The position numbers were made by a program, and so were the translations under genes. The notes beneath the pieces are model-generated. The model did not search any database. It saw nothing but the letters and a program-made list of their open reading frames with translations, and had not been told where the DNA came from. A stretch of DNA of 64,000 nucleotides from an uncultured Saprospiraceae bacterium (GTDB lineage: Bacteria; Bacteroidota; Bacteroidia; Chitinophagales; Saprospiraceae): contig CALDGQ010000117.1 in NCBI GenBank assembly GCA_937941765.1, forward strand, positions 1-64,000, given 5' to 3'. Below, piece after piece: positions 53,192 through 61,865 of this stretch (position 1 is the first letter of the stretch; each line of letters begins with the position of its first letter).

Positions 53192-55732
53192 ATGGCACAA
53201 GATAAAATTATCCCGGTTCCGATTGAAGACGAAATGAAATCCGCATATATCGATTACTCGATGTCGGTCATCGTCTCAAGAGCTTTACCGGATGTTAGAG
53301 ATGGGTTGAAACCAGTACATAGAAGGGTACTTTACGGTATGTCCGACCTTGGACTCGTAGCTGGGAAACCACACAAAAAATCAGCTCGTATTGTTGGTGA
53401 AGTTTTAGGTAAATATCATCCTCACGGTGATACTTCCGTTTACGATGCAATGGTACGTATGGCTCAAAATTGGTCCTTGAGATACCCTTTGGTAGATGGT
53501 CAAGGAAACTATGGTTCAATGGACGGTGATAGTCCTGCAGCCATGAGATATACAGAAGCTCGATTGAGAAAAATCAGTGATGAGATTTTGTCTGATATCA
53601 AAAAAGATACGGTCGATTTTCAATTGAACTTTGATGATTCTCTTGAAGAACCAACCGTACTTCCTACAAAAATTCCTAACCTATTAATAAATGGTGCGAC
53701 TGGTATCGCAGTAGGGATGGCTACTAATATGTTGCCTCACAATTTATCAGAAGTGGTTGATGGATGTATCGCAACAATTGACAATCCAGCTATTGAGATT
53801 TCGGAATTGATGAATCACATCAAAGCTCCCGATTTTCCAACTGGTGGTATTATCTACGGGACAGAAGGTGTCAAACAAGCTTTTGAAACAGGTCGCGGTA
53901 GAGTAGTCGTTCGAGGAAAAGCTGAAATCGAAACAACCAAAACTGGAAAAGAAGTAATCGTTATTACTGAAATTCCATACCAAGTCAATAAGGCAAACAT
54001 GGTCATCAAAATGGCCGAGTTAGTCAATAGCAAAAAGATAGAAGGAATCAGTGATATCCGTGACGAATCAGATCGTAATGGTCTTAGAGTCGTGGTAGAA
54101 GTAAAAAGAGATGCGATCGCAAATGTCGTGTTAAGTAAATTGTATAAATACTCGCCACTTCAAACTTCTTATGGTGTCAACAACGTTTGTCTTGTCGATA
54201 ATCGTCCATATACTTTAAACCTAAAACAACTGATTGAGGAGTTCATTAAGTTCCGTCTAGAAGTTGTTGTAAGAAGAACTGAATTTGACCTCAAAAAAGC
54301 AGAAGAAAGAGCACACATCTTAGAAGGATTGCTAATTGCAATTGATCATTTAGATGAAGTGATTAAATTAATTCGTGCTTCTAAAACTGTCGAAGATGCG
54401 AAGAATGGATTGATGAGTACTTTTGAACTTTCTGAAATTCAAGCGAAAGCTATTTTGGAAATGCGTCTTCAAAAACTGACAGGTCTTGAAAGAGATAAAG
54501 TTCGTTTGGAATATGAAGAATTGCAAAAGACTATCGCACATTTGAAAGAAATACTTGGGAATGAAGGCATGCGTCGTGATATTATCAAGGAGGAGTTGCT
54601 GGACATGAAAGAAAAGTATGGCGATGCTCGTCGTACACAAATTACGTATGCAGATGGTGAAATCAGTGTAGAAGATATGATTGCGAATGATGAGGTAGTT
54701 ATCACTATTTCAAACGCAGGTTATATTAAGCGTACTAAAACCGCTGAATATCGTGCACAAGGTCGCGGAGGTCGTGGATCTAGAGGAAGTAAGACCAAAG
54801 GAGAAGACTTTATTGAACATATGTTTGTTGCGACCAATCACAACTATCTATTGTTCTTCACAGATAAAGGTAGATGTTTCTGGATTAGAGGATATCAAAT
54901 TCCGGAAGCTACTAAGAATGCTGCCGGTAGAGTTATTCAAAATCTACTAAATTTGCCAAAAGAAGATAATGTCAAAGGATATATTGTCATCAAGGATTTG
55001 ACCGATGAAGAATTTTTGGACAACAATTATATCGTATTCTGTACCAAGAAAGGTCAGATCAAAAAGACATTGGTCAAAGAATTCTCTCGCCCAAGATCAA
55101 ATGGTATTAATGCCATCACGATCAAAGAAGGAGATGAATTGTTAGACGCTAGATTGACAAATGGTCAAAATGAAATTCTACTAGCGATCAAAAGTGGTCG
55201 TGCCATCCGATTCCCAGAAGCAAAAGTTAGATCAATGGGTCGTTCCGCTGCAGGTGTAAGAGGAATTACCTTGGCAACTGAAGCTGATCAGGTAGTAGGT
55301 ATGGTTTCAGTTGATCCGCAAGATCCATCTGTTTCAATTTTGGTAGTATCTGAAAATGGATATGGAAAACGTACCGCTTTGGATGATTACAGAGTGACCA
55401 ATCGTGGTGGAAAAGGAGTGAAGACAATCAACGTAACAGACAAAACCGGTAAGTTAGTTGGTATCAAGCAAGTCAATGAAAAAGATGATTTGATGATCAC
55501 TACGAAGGATGGAATTACGATCCGTATGGCAGTCAATGCAATCCGTGAAATGGGGCGTGCTGCACAAGGTGTAAAAGTAATTCGTTTAGGTGAGAATGAA
55601 TCAATTGCAGATGTTACCGTAATCAGAGAAAGTGACAATGACGATGAAGCCAATGATAACGATTTACCTAATGATTTAACACCTTCAACTCCCGCTTTAA
55701 ATTTGAATAAAATTCGGGAAGAGGAGGAATAA
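53192..55732 (+). CDS. gyrA: DNA gyrase subunit A
   Basis: The breakage-reunion subunit of gyrase. In 846 residues it has the catalytic tyrosine Y120 in AAMRYTEARL, the quinolone-region helix HPHGDTSVYDAMVRM (76-90) with Thr at the position equivalent to E. coli Ser83 and Asp at that of Asp87, and six C-terminal beta-propeller blades. The GyrA box, needed for wrapping, reads QGRGGRG (about 523-529) rather than QRRGGKG, a one-residue departure. The acidic tail (DNDDEANDNDLP) is usual. gyrB is not adjacent. The promoter box is 40 bases upstream. Confidence 0.97.
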   Translation: MAQDKIIPVPIEDEMKSAYIDYSMSVIVSRALPDVRDGLKPVHRRVLYGMSDLGLVAGKPHKKSARIVGEVLGKYHPHGDTSVYDAMVRMAQNWSLRYPLVDGQGNYGSMDGDSPAAMRYTEARLRKISDEILSDIKKDTVDFQLNFDDSLEEPTVLPTKIPNLLINGATGIAVGMATNMLPHNLSEVVDGCIATIDNPAIEISELMNHIKAPDFPTGGIIYGTEGVKQAFETGRGRVVVRGKAEIETTKTGKEVIVITEIPYQVNKANMVIKMAELVNSKKIEGISDIRDESDRNGLRVVVEVKRDAIANVVLSKLYKYSPLQTSYGVNNVCLVDNRPYTLNLKQLIEEFIKFRLEVVVRRTEFDLKKAEERAHILEGLLIAIDHLDEVIKLIRASKTVEDAKNGLMSTFELSEIQAKAILEMRLQKLTGLERDKVRLEYEELQKTIAHLKEILGNEGMRRDIIKEELLDMKEKYGDARRTQITYADGEISVEDMIANDEVVITISNAGYIKRTKTAEYRAQGRGGRGSRGSKTKGEDFIEHMFVATNHNYLLFFTDKGRCFWIRGYQIPEATKNAAGRVIQNLLNLPKEDNVKGYIVIKDLTDEEFLDNNYIVFCTKKGQIKKTLVKEFSRPRSNGINAITIKEGDELLDARLTNGQNEILLAIKSGRAIRFPEAKVRSMGRSAAGVRGITLATEADQVVGMVSVDPQDPSVSILVVSENGYGKRTALDDYRVTNRGGKGVKTINVTDKTGKLVGIKQVNEKDDLMITTKDGITIRMAVNAIREMGRAAQGVKVIRLGENESIADVTVIRESDNDDEANDNDLPNDLTPSTPALNLNKIREEEE

Positions 55733-55858
55733 AATATAAAAAGAGTTAACCCCGTATTAACAGTTTATTCATATTTTTAACTTTTGAACAACATACAAAG
55801 TCGGTGTCAAATTCGTCTTAACTATGTCAAACAAAATTTTCGCACTAAATCCATGATA

Positions 55859-57154
55859 ATGAAAAAATTAATTCTTTGTTTTTTATCACTTGCCCTTGCA
55901 GTTGGAACGATTCAAGCTCAAGATGCCGCTAAAGCACTAAAAGCTGCCAAAAAAGCTTTAGGTACTTACAATTTAGATCCAGAAAATAATGGAGATAAAT
56001 TAGTTGATGCTCAAAAAAGTATTGATGAAGTAACTGCCAACATAAGCTCTATTGACGCTAAGACTGTTTCCAAAGCGTGGTTAACTGCTGGTAAAATTTA
56101 CAACGAAATTGCATCTAAAGATGTAAAAACGAAATTAACTGATCCTACTTACAAGCCTGCCAATAAGAATGCTGCATTGGTTGCTGTAAAAGCTTTTATG
56201 GAAGCTAAATCTTCTGCTGTCAAAAAGTATGAATCGAAAGATGCACTTGCTGGTATGAAAGAAGGAGTTGCTCACTTAAGCAACATCGGAATGGGTCTTT
56301 ACGAAGCTAAGGATTACGCAAATGCTTATGACGCCTTCAAAGGTGTTTTATTAGCAGATGAATTATTGAAAGCAAATAAAGTAGACTCAACACTTCCTGA
56401 CGAAACTGCTGTAAATGACATGCGTTTCGCTGCTGGTTTAGCTGCAATGAATGCAGAGAAAGAAGATGATGCTGCACCTATCTTTCAGAAATTATTTGAT
56501 TCTAATTACGACAAGCCTGCTGTATACGAAGCATTGTACAAAATCAAGTCTAAGAAAAATCCAGCAGATGGATTGGCTATCTTAGAAGCTGCAAGAGCTA
56601 AATTTCCAGACGACGTATCTTTATTGTTTGCTGAAATCAATCACTACTTGAAAGATGGTAAATTAGATGTTTTGACTGGTAAGTTGAAAACAGCTATTGA
56701 AAAAGAACCAGACAACATCTCTTTATATTCAACTCTTGGAAATGTTTATGACAACTTATTCCAAAAAGAAATGGAAGCTGGTAACTCAGCAAAAGCAGAT
56801 GAATATTTTGGTGAAGCAATGAACAGTTACGAGCAAGCTTTGACAAAAGATGATAAGTATTTCGATGCTATCTACAGTATCGGAGCATTGTACTACAACA
56901 AAGCAGCTGCTAAAACAAAGGAATTAACAGCATTGGATTCTGATTATTCAAAAGCTGGTTTGAAAAAATATGAAGCTAAGAAAGCGGAAGTTTTCACTTA
57001 CTTTGACAAAGCACTTCCGTACTTCGAAAGAGCGGATAACTTAAACGATAAAGACATGAACACTTTGATCGCTCTAAAAGAAATTTACGCACGTAAAGAT
57101 CAATTGGAAAAATCAGGTGCTATCAAAAAACGTATTGAAGCACTAAATAAATAG
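55859..57154 (+). CDS. Secreted TPR-repeat protein
   Basis: A 431-residue exported protein. The start at 55859 is chosen from three candidates because it gives the signal MKKLILCFLSLALAVGTIQAQ; the frame reaches back to 55784 without a signal. The rest is helical and Ala/Lys-rich with TPR-like units (YEAKDYANAYDAFKGVLLAD, LYSTLGNVYDNLFQKEMEAG, ALYYNKAAAKTKELTALDSD). It probably is a periplasmic protein-protein adapter; homologues are frequent next to gyrA in Bacteroidota. A terminator follows the gene. Confidence 0.8.
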   Translation: MKKLILCFLSLALAVGTIQAQDAAKALKAAKKALGTYNLDPENNGDKLVDAQKSIDEVTANISSIDAKTVSKAWLTAGKIYNEIASKDVKTKLTDPTYKPANKNAALVAVKAFMEAKSSAVKKYESKDALAGMKEGVAHLSNIGMGLYEAKDYANAYDAFKGVLLADELLKANKVDSTLPDETAVNDMRFAAGLAAMNAEKEDDAAPIFQKLFDSNYDKPAVYEALYKIKSKKNPADGLAILEAARAKFPDDVSLLFAEINHYLKDGKLDVLTGKLKTAIEKEPDNISLYSTLGNVYDNLFQKEMEAGNSAKADEYFGEAMNSYEQALTKDDKYFDAIYSIGALYYNKAAAKTKELTALDSDYSKAGLKKYEAKKAEVFTYFDKALPYFERADNLNDKDMNTLIALKEIYARKDQLEKSGAIKKRIEALNK

Positions 57155-57180
57155 TTTGTTTCAAAACTTTACAAAACTAT

Positions 57181-57220
57181 AAAAGAGGGCGACTTGATGA
57201 TTTCGAGTCGCCCTTTTTTT
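57181..57220 (+). terminator. Intrinsic terminator of the gyrA-TPR unit
   Basis: GGGCGACT (57187-57194) pairs with AGTCGCCC (57206-57213), loop 11 bases, then seven T. A clear intrinsic terminator with an 8-bp GC-rich stem. Confidence 0.88.
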
Positions 57221-57351
57221 GATATTATATCATTTACTGAAACAGAATTCCAAAAATTTCACGCCCTTTAGACACTGATTTCTCCATTCTCCAACATTTC
57301 ATTATATTTCTATCATCAAATCAATATCTTTAGCAAAACAATTTGAAATTG

Positions 57352-58845
57352 ATGACTGAACCAACTATCCAAGAAAACAAAGAACTCAGCCTTTTAGAAG
57401 CGCTCGTACCCGCCTTATTTCTAATTGCATTACTAGCTTATAATATCGTTTGGAAAGACGGTGGATGGCTGGGAGACTATTCAAATCATTATATACTGTT
57501 GATGGCAGGTGGCGTTGCAGCTATTGTTGGCTTATTCAACAAAGTCAGTTTAGGTTTAATGATTGCTGAAGTTTGGGAAAACTTGAGAAGTGTATTTACT
57601 CCTTTAATGATTTTACTTTTAGTAGGAGCACTTGCTGGCACGTGGATGATGAGTGGCATCGTTCCATCCATGGTTTATTATGGCATGCAGATTTTAAATC
57701 CGACCATTTTCCTTGCTGCATCGGTCATCATATGTACGATCATATCTTTGGCAACAGGAAGTTCTTGGACAACAACCGCAACCGTTGGAATTGCATTAAT
57801 TGGAATTGCTGGTGCTATGGGAATTTCATTAGGAATGGCAGCTGGTGCAATTATTTCAGGTGCTTATTTTGGTGATAAAATGTCTCCGCTAAGTGATACG
57901 ACTAATCTGGCTCCTGCAATGGCTGGAGGTGAATTATTTAGCCACATTAGATACATGGCCAATACTACGATTCCATCTATAATTATCACGCTCATCGTAT
58001 TTATAGCACTTGGTTTCATGGCCGATTCAAATGGGCAACTAAATGAAAACACCGTGATCAACGACATGCTTTTAGAAAAATTCCATATTACACCGTGGCT
58101 ATTTGTAGTTCCTGTTATTGTTGTCGGCGTCATAATGATGAAAGTAAAACCAATACTTGCATTGACGATTGGAGCATTATTAGGTGCCTTGTGCACGATC
58201 ATTTTTCAACCACAAGTAATTCAAGAATTGACTGGTTCAACTGAGCTTGGAGTCAGTGATTATTTTAGCGCCACTATCAAAAGTTTATTTTCTGGAACTC
58301 AATTAAGCCTCCCTGCTTTTGTAGAAAGTTCAGATTTACCTGAAAAATTAAAAGATAAGTTACCTGATTTACTTTCGGGAAAAGGAATGCATGGTATGCT
58401 TTGGACTATCTATTTAATCATTGCAGCAATGGTCTTTGGAGGTGTCATGGATGGCATCGGTGCGTTGGCTAGAATTACTAAATCATTATTAAGTATGGCT
58501 AAAACAACTTTTGGATTATTCGCCAGTACGGTTGCAAGTTGTTTAGCTTTGAATATCACTGCTTCAGATCAATATTTAGCGATTGTAGTCCCAGGTAAGA
58601 TGTTCAAAAAAGCATATGAGGATAAAGGTTTAGCTCCTGAAAATCTAAGTCGAACCCTAGAAGATTCAGGAACCGTTACTTCTGTTTTAATTCCTTGGAA
58701 TACTTGTGGAGCGTATCAATCCGGTGTGCTAGGTGTTGGAGTAGGAGAGTATTTTGTTTACGCTATATTCAATTGGTTGAGTCCGATTATGACATTAATA
58801 TTTGCAGCATTTAGTATTAAGATAAAGCAGGCGGTTGTTAAGTAA
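57352..58845 (+). CDS. nhaC: NhaC-type sodium/proton antiporter
   Basis: A 497-residue protein with about 11 or 12 membrane helices. ATG 57352 (MTEPTIQENKE) is preferred to a TTG 9 bases upstream. Diagnostic segments are LMILLLVGALAGTWMMSG, ATGSSWTTTATVGIALIGIA, GAYFGDKMSPLSDTTNLAPA (about 172-191) and NTCGAYQSGVLGVG near the end. NhaC exchanges Na+ for H+ (or malate/lactate-linked forms in some groups). A near -7 box (TATCTTTA, ahead of the start) suggests its own promoter after the upstream terminator. Confidence 0.9.
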   Translation: MTEPTIQENKELSLLEALVPALFLIALLAYNIVWKDGGWLGDYSNHYILLMAGGVAAIVGLFNKVSLGLMIAEVWENLRSVFTPLMILLLVGALAGTWMMSGIVPSMVYYGMQILNPTIFLAASVIICTIISLATGSSWTTTATVGIALIGIAGAMGISLGMAAGAIISGAYFGDKMSPLSDTTNLAPAMAGGELFSHIRYMANTTIPSIIITLIVFIALGFMADSNGQLNENTVINDMLLEKFHITPWLFVVPVIVVGVIMMKVKPILALTIGALLGALCTIIFQPQVIQELTGSTELGVSDYFSATIKSLFSGTQLSLPAFVESSDLPEKLKDKLPDLLSGKGMHGMLWTIYLIIAAMVFGGVMDGIGALARITKSLLSMAKTTFGLFASTVASCLALNITASDQYLAIVVPGKMFKKAYEDKGLAPENLSRTLEDSGTVTSVLIPWNTCGAYQSGVLGVGVGEYFVYAIFNWLSPIMTLIFAAFSIKIKQAVVK

Positions 58846-58872
58846 AATTCTAGATTGCACTAAGTACTTAAA

Positions 58873-59403
58873 ATGGGTCCAACAAGTTCAATAATATTAA
58901 ATAGGAAAATTGAATTTGAAGAAATTTATCAGGTAGATGAATTTCTAAACTCAATTTCAAAAGGAAAAATAAATGGCGGAAAAACAGTTAGAGAATTTTG
59001 GGTTGACGCTCAGAAATTTCTCAAGTTAAATAAAGTTGGATCAGACTGTCAATTCACAATCCATTTTGATAATAAATTGCGAGATATGGATGAAGATGAA
59101 ATTCTCGAAATCGAAATATTGACAAGCCAGATAATCAAATCAAAAATTACAATTTCAGCCGGATGCAATCAACAAGGTGATCATAATGTGCTTGGTGAAT
59201 TAACCCTCGGAATAGCCAAAATCTTGAATGGACTCGTCGATTATGGCGCCAGTTTAGATGTATATCAGCAAGGAATTAAAAATGAATTGAAAGGCAAAGT
59301 CTATACAATCGCATTCAACAACGGCATTTCTGAATATCACGTTTCAAATACAGAATTTCTAACTAATTGGATAAAACATCCGAAATTTAGAATGGTAAAG
59401 TGA
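58873..59403 (+). CDS. Protein of unknown function
   Basis: A 176-residue soluble protein without signal or membrane segment. It is acidic, with alternating short strands (EEIYQVDEFLNSISKGKING, DCQFTIHFDNKLRDMDEDEI) and a central ITISAGCNQQGDHNVLGELTL. I recognise no family; the general look recalls small cytoplasmic proteins such as immunity-type proteins, but no toxin gene is next to it. It follows nhaC by 27 bases and may be in the same transcript. A family F palindrome lies 70 bases after its stop. Confidence 0.55.
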   Translation: MGPTSSIILNRKIEFEEIYQVDEFLNSISKGKINGGKTVREFWVDAQKFLKLNKVGSDCQFTIHFDNKLRDMDEDEILEIEILTSQIIKSKITISAGCNQQGDHNVLGELTLGIAKILNGLVDYGASLDVYQQGIKNELKGKVYTIAFNNGISEYHVSNTEFLTNWIKHPKFRMVK

Positions 59404-59473
59404 AAACTTAATAATATTCACTTTACGTTGCTTAATCTCAAACATAAATATCTTCATTTTTACATAAATTGAA

Positions 59474-59595
59474 AAGCTCCAACGGAGTGATGGCAAATAA
59501 CCTAGTGCGATAGCGCTAGGTTATTTGCTGTCCCTTCGTGGTGTTTTGGCGCGCATCCCGAGTCCTTGGGATCGTGTCAAAACACTTACTGAAGG
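59474..59595. repeat. AGCTCCAACGGAG element, copy 1 (family F)
   Basis: It opens AAGCTCCAACGGAG and then has a hairpin GCAAATAACCTAG (59493-59505) with 59516-59528 around TGCGATAGCG. A second hairpin is GTGTTTTG (59541-59548) with CAAAACAC (59578-59585), whose tip pairs ATCCC with GGGAT. It closes GAAGG. It lies in the 326-base gap between two unknown genes. Confidence 0.85.
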
Positions 59596-59669
59596 TTTTA
59601 ATATTAGCTTTAAACTCTTCAAGCCAAAAATAATTAAAAACATTTTGTTTGTTTTTGTTTTAATTTTCA

Positions 59670-59677
59670 TACATTTG
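59670..59677 (+). promoter_or_regulatory. -7 box upstream of the 59730 gene
   Basis: TACATTTG, exact to consensus, with TTTTG about 22 bases upstream as a -33 candidate. The leader to the ATG is about 45 bases. Confidence 0.5.
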
Positions 59678-59729
59678 TAAAACAAATAGTTTTATTACTT
59701 TTTGTATAAGAACATTAAACAAACATACT

Positions 59730-60329
59730 ATGAGAAAACCTACGATTTTCAACCGATCTGAGAAGGCACTTTTGATTTCAGCAACCCAAATGAGTTTACA
59801 ATCTGCTGTGCAATTTCCAAATAAACTGGAAAGAATTGAGACTATTGCAAATGAAGTATTGAATATGTTGAAATCAGATTGGGATCATTATTATCCAGTA
59901 GAATGTGTCAACTATTTGGAAAGGGTAGTAAAGGATTTTTTAAACCCGTACGCTGAGAAAATAAAAACTTTGCTAGATACTCCGCTGTCTAAAATCTTGG
60001 AACAACAAGATGCTGAACCATTGGATTTGAAAATGGTGGATCAATGCAATGCGATTTTAGGAAAATTAGGTCGTAGAAAAACTAAATTTAATTTTGTCGA
60101 TGTATTTGAGCGTATCAATGGCACTCAACAAAATAAAACACCTAAAAAACAGACAACGTCATTTGAGTGGGAACCCGTAGCGAAAAGTGAGACGTTATTG
60201 TTTGAATTGATTCCGGGTGAAAGTGGAGTAAGTTCTAACAATACCTCACCAGCTACTCAAAAAAGTGATGCTGATAATAATTTATTTATTGATTTGATAA
60301 CGGAAGATCGTGGATATTTAGCTGCGTAG
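59730..60329 (+). CDS. Protein of unknown function
   Basis: A 199-residue cytoplasmic protein. The N-terminal two thirds are helical (ALLISATQMSLQSAVQFPNK, NVLNMLKSDWDHYYPVE-like region, MVDQCNAILGKLGRRKTKFN), and the last third is Ser/Thr-rich and low in structure (SGVSSNNTSPATQKSDADNN). No family is recognised. With the radical SAM gene it lies between two copies of the family F element. It has a good promoter box 53 bases upstream. Confidence 0.55.
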   Translation: MRKPTIFNRSEKALLISATQMSLQSAVQFPNKLERIETIANEVLNMLKSDWDHYYPVECVNYLERVVKDFLNPYAEKIKTLLDTPLSKILEQQDAEPLDLKMVDQCNAILGKLGRRKTKFNFVDVFERINGTQQNKTPKKQTTSFEWEPVAKSETLLFELIPGESGVSSNNTSPATQKSDADNNLFIDLITEDRGYLAA

Positions 60330-60591
60330 CAGTTATTCGGTTGCGGCAGACGGCGGCAGTCGGTTAACGGGGAATTGTCTGACGCGTAGCCTTGTGTGAG
60401 TACACTGCACACGCATCCTATTGGTTCATAAATACCGTTAATATATAAAATCGTCCACGACGATATAACTAGTTATCTACTTTTTAAATTCAACATTTAA
60501 AATATGAGTGGCAAGCCGCTAAAGCAAGTTTGCCGTCACATAATTCTCGCGTCCTTCCCGTTAACCGTCTACATTAACCGTCCACCGTTTT

Positions 60592-61647
60592 ATGAAAAAA
60601 GATTCCTACATCAAAGGGCGAGGTGCTCAAATAAACACTCCCAATCGATTCCACAAGGAAATAAATGAGCGAGATCCACGTGCTGATTTGGATGCTGATG
60701 ATCAACTTCAAACTTCTTACATTCCTATACATCCAAAAACTATTGTCAATAAAATTACCAGCCCAGATATTGGTCCTGGTTTTGGAATTAATCCTTATCA
60801 AGGTTGTGAACATGGTTGCATCTACTGCTATGCACGTAATACCCACTCATTTTGGGGGTACAGTGCAGGTACAGATTTTGAAACTAAAATTTTGGTGAAA
60901 TATGAAGCCCCAGATCTGCTACGTAAAAAATTACAAAGTAAAAATTGGAAAGCTTCACCAATTATGCTTTCTGGAAATACGGATTGTTATCAACCAATCG
61001 AAAAGCAAACAAAGATCACACGAAAAATGCTGGAACTGCTCTGGAAATTTCGCCATCCGGTAGGTATCATTACCAAAAATAGTTTAATTGAAAGAGATAT
61101 TGATATTTTATCTAAAATGGCCAAGCTGAATCTTGTAAAAGTGAGTATTTCTTTGACTTCGTTGAAAGAAAACTTGTTGCAAAGAATGGAACCTAGAACT
61201 TCCTCTGCATTGAAACGATTGCGAACTATTGAAAATTTATCCAAAGCTGGTATTCCTGTCAATGTCATGATGTCTCCAATTATTCCTGGGTTGACGGACA
61301 GTGAAATTTTTGATCTGATCAAAGAAGTCGCCAAACGGGGAACCAGAACTGCCAATTATTCTATTGTTCGGCTAAATGGTGATGTCGCAGAGATATTTAC
61401 AGATTGGGTTGTCAAGAATTTTCCTAACCGTGCAGACAAGATTTTAAATCAAATCAAAAATGCTCATGGCGGAACCTTAAACGATAGTCGTTTCGGTACT
61501 CGAATGAGTGGAGAAGGGGAGTTTGCAAAAATGATTAAAGCTCAGTTTGATTTGGCCAGGAAGAAATTTTTGCCGAATGGTAAGATGCCAGCGTATAATT
61601 TAGATTTGTATGAGGAATTTAAGAATCCGCAAATGAAGTTGTTTTGA
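60592..61647 (+). CDS. PA0069-family radical SAM protein
   Basis: A 351-residue protein with the radical SAM cluster C72EHGC76IYC79 in NPYQGCEHGCIYCYARN and the SPL-like segments FGINPYQG, LSGNTDCYQPIEKQTKITRK and VSISLTSLKENLLQRMEPRT, plus the C-terminal RMSGEGEFAKMIKAQFDLAR. It belongs to the spore-photoproduct-lyase-related PA0069/Rv2578c group, whose reaction is unknown. It is followed by the second family F element. The promoter is not evident in the 262 bases before it, which are poor in structure. Confidence 0.87.
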   Translation: MKKDSYIKGRGAQINTPNRFHKEINERDPRADLDADDQLQTSYIPIHPKTIVNKITSPDIGPGFGINPYQGCEHGCIYCYARNTHSFWGYSAGTDFETKILVKYEAPDLLRKKLQSKNWKASPIMLSGNTDCYQPIEKQTKITRKMLELLWKFRHPVGIITKNSLIERDIDILSKMAKLNLVKVSISLTSLKENLLQRMEPRTSSALKRLRTIENLSKAGIPVNVMMSPIIPGLTDSEIFDLIKEVAKRGTRTANYSIVRLNGDVAEIFTDWVVKNFPNRADKILNQIKNAHGGTLNDSRFGTRMSGEGEFAKMIKAQFDLARKKFLPNGKMPAYNLDLYEEFKNPQMKLF

Positions 61648-61697
61648 ATTTTTAGACATTTGATAAGAATCCTATAATGTTTATATATAAGTTAACA

Positions 61698-61816
61698 AAG
61701 CTCCAAAGAAGCGACATCAAATAGCCTAGTGCGATAGCGCTAGGTTATTTGATGTCGCTCTGGGTGTTTTGGCGCGCATTTTTGTGTCAAAAATCGTGTC
61801 AATGCACTTCTCGAAG
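61698..61816. repeat. AGCTCCAAAGAAG element, copy 2 (family F)
   Basis: The hairpin GCGACATCAAATAGCCTAG (61711-61729) pairs with 61740-61758 through 19 bp with one G-T pair, around the same TGCGATAGCG tip as copy 1. The second hairpin begins GTGTTTTGGCGCGCAT. Lower stems differ from copy 1 but stay paired. It lies between the radical SAM gene and the convergent peroxidase gene. Confidence 0.85.
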
Positions 61817-61865
61817 ATTAAATTTTACAAGTATAAGAAGTGTTAATCACTAAAGCTCGATTGTA

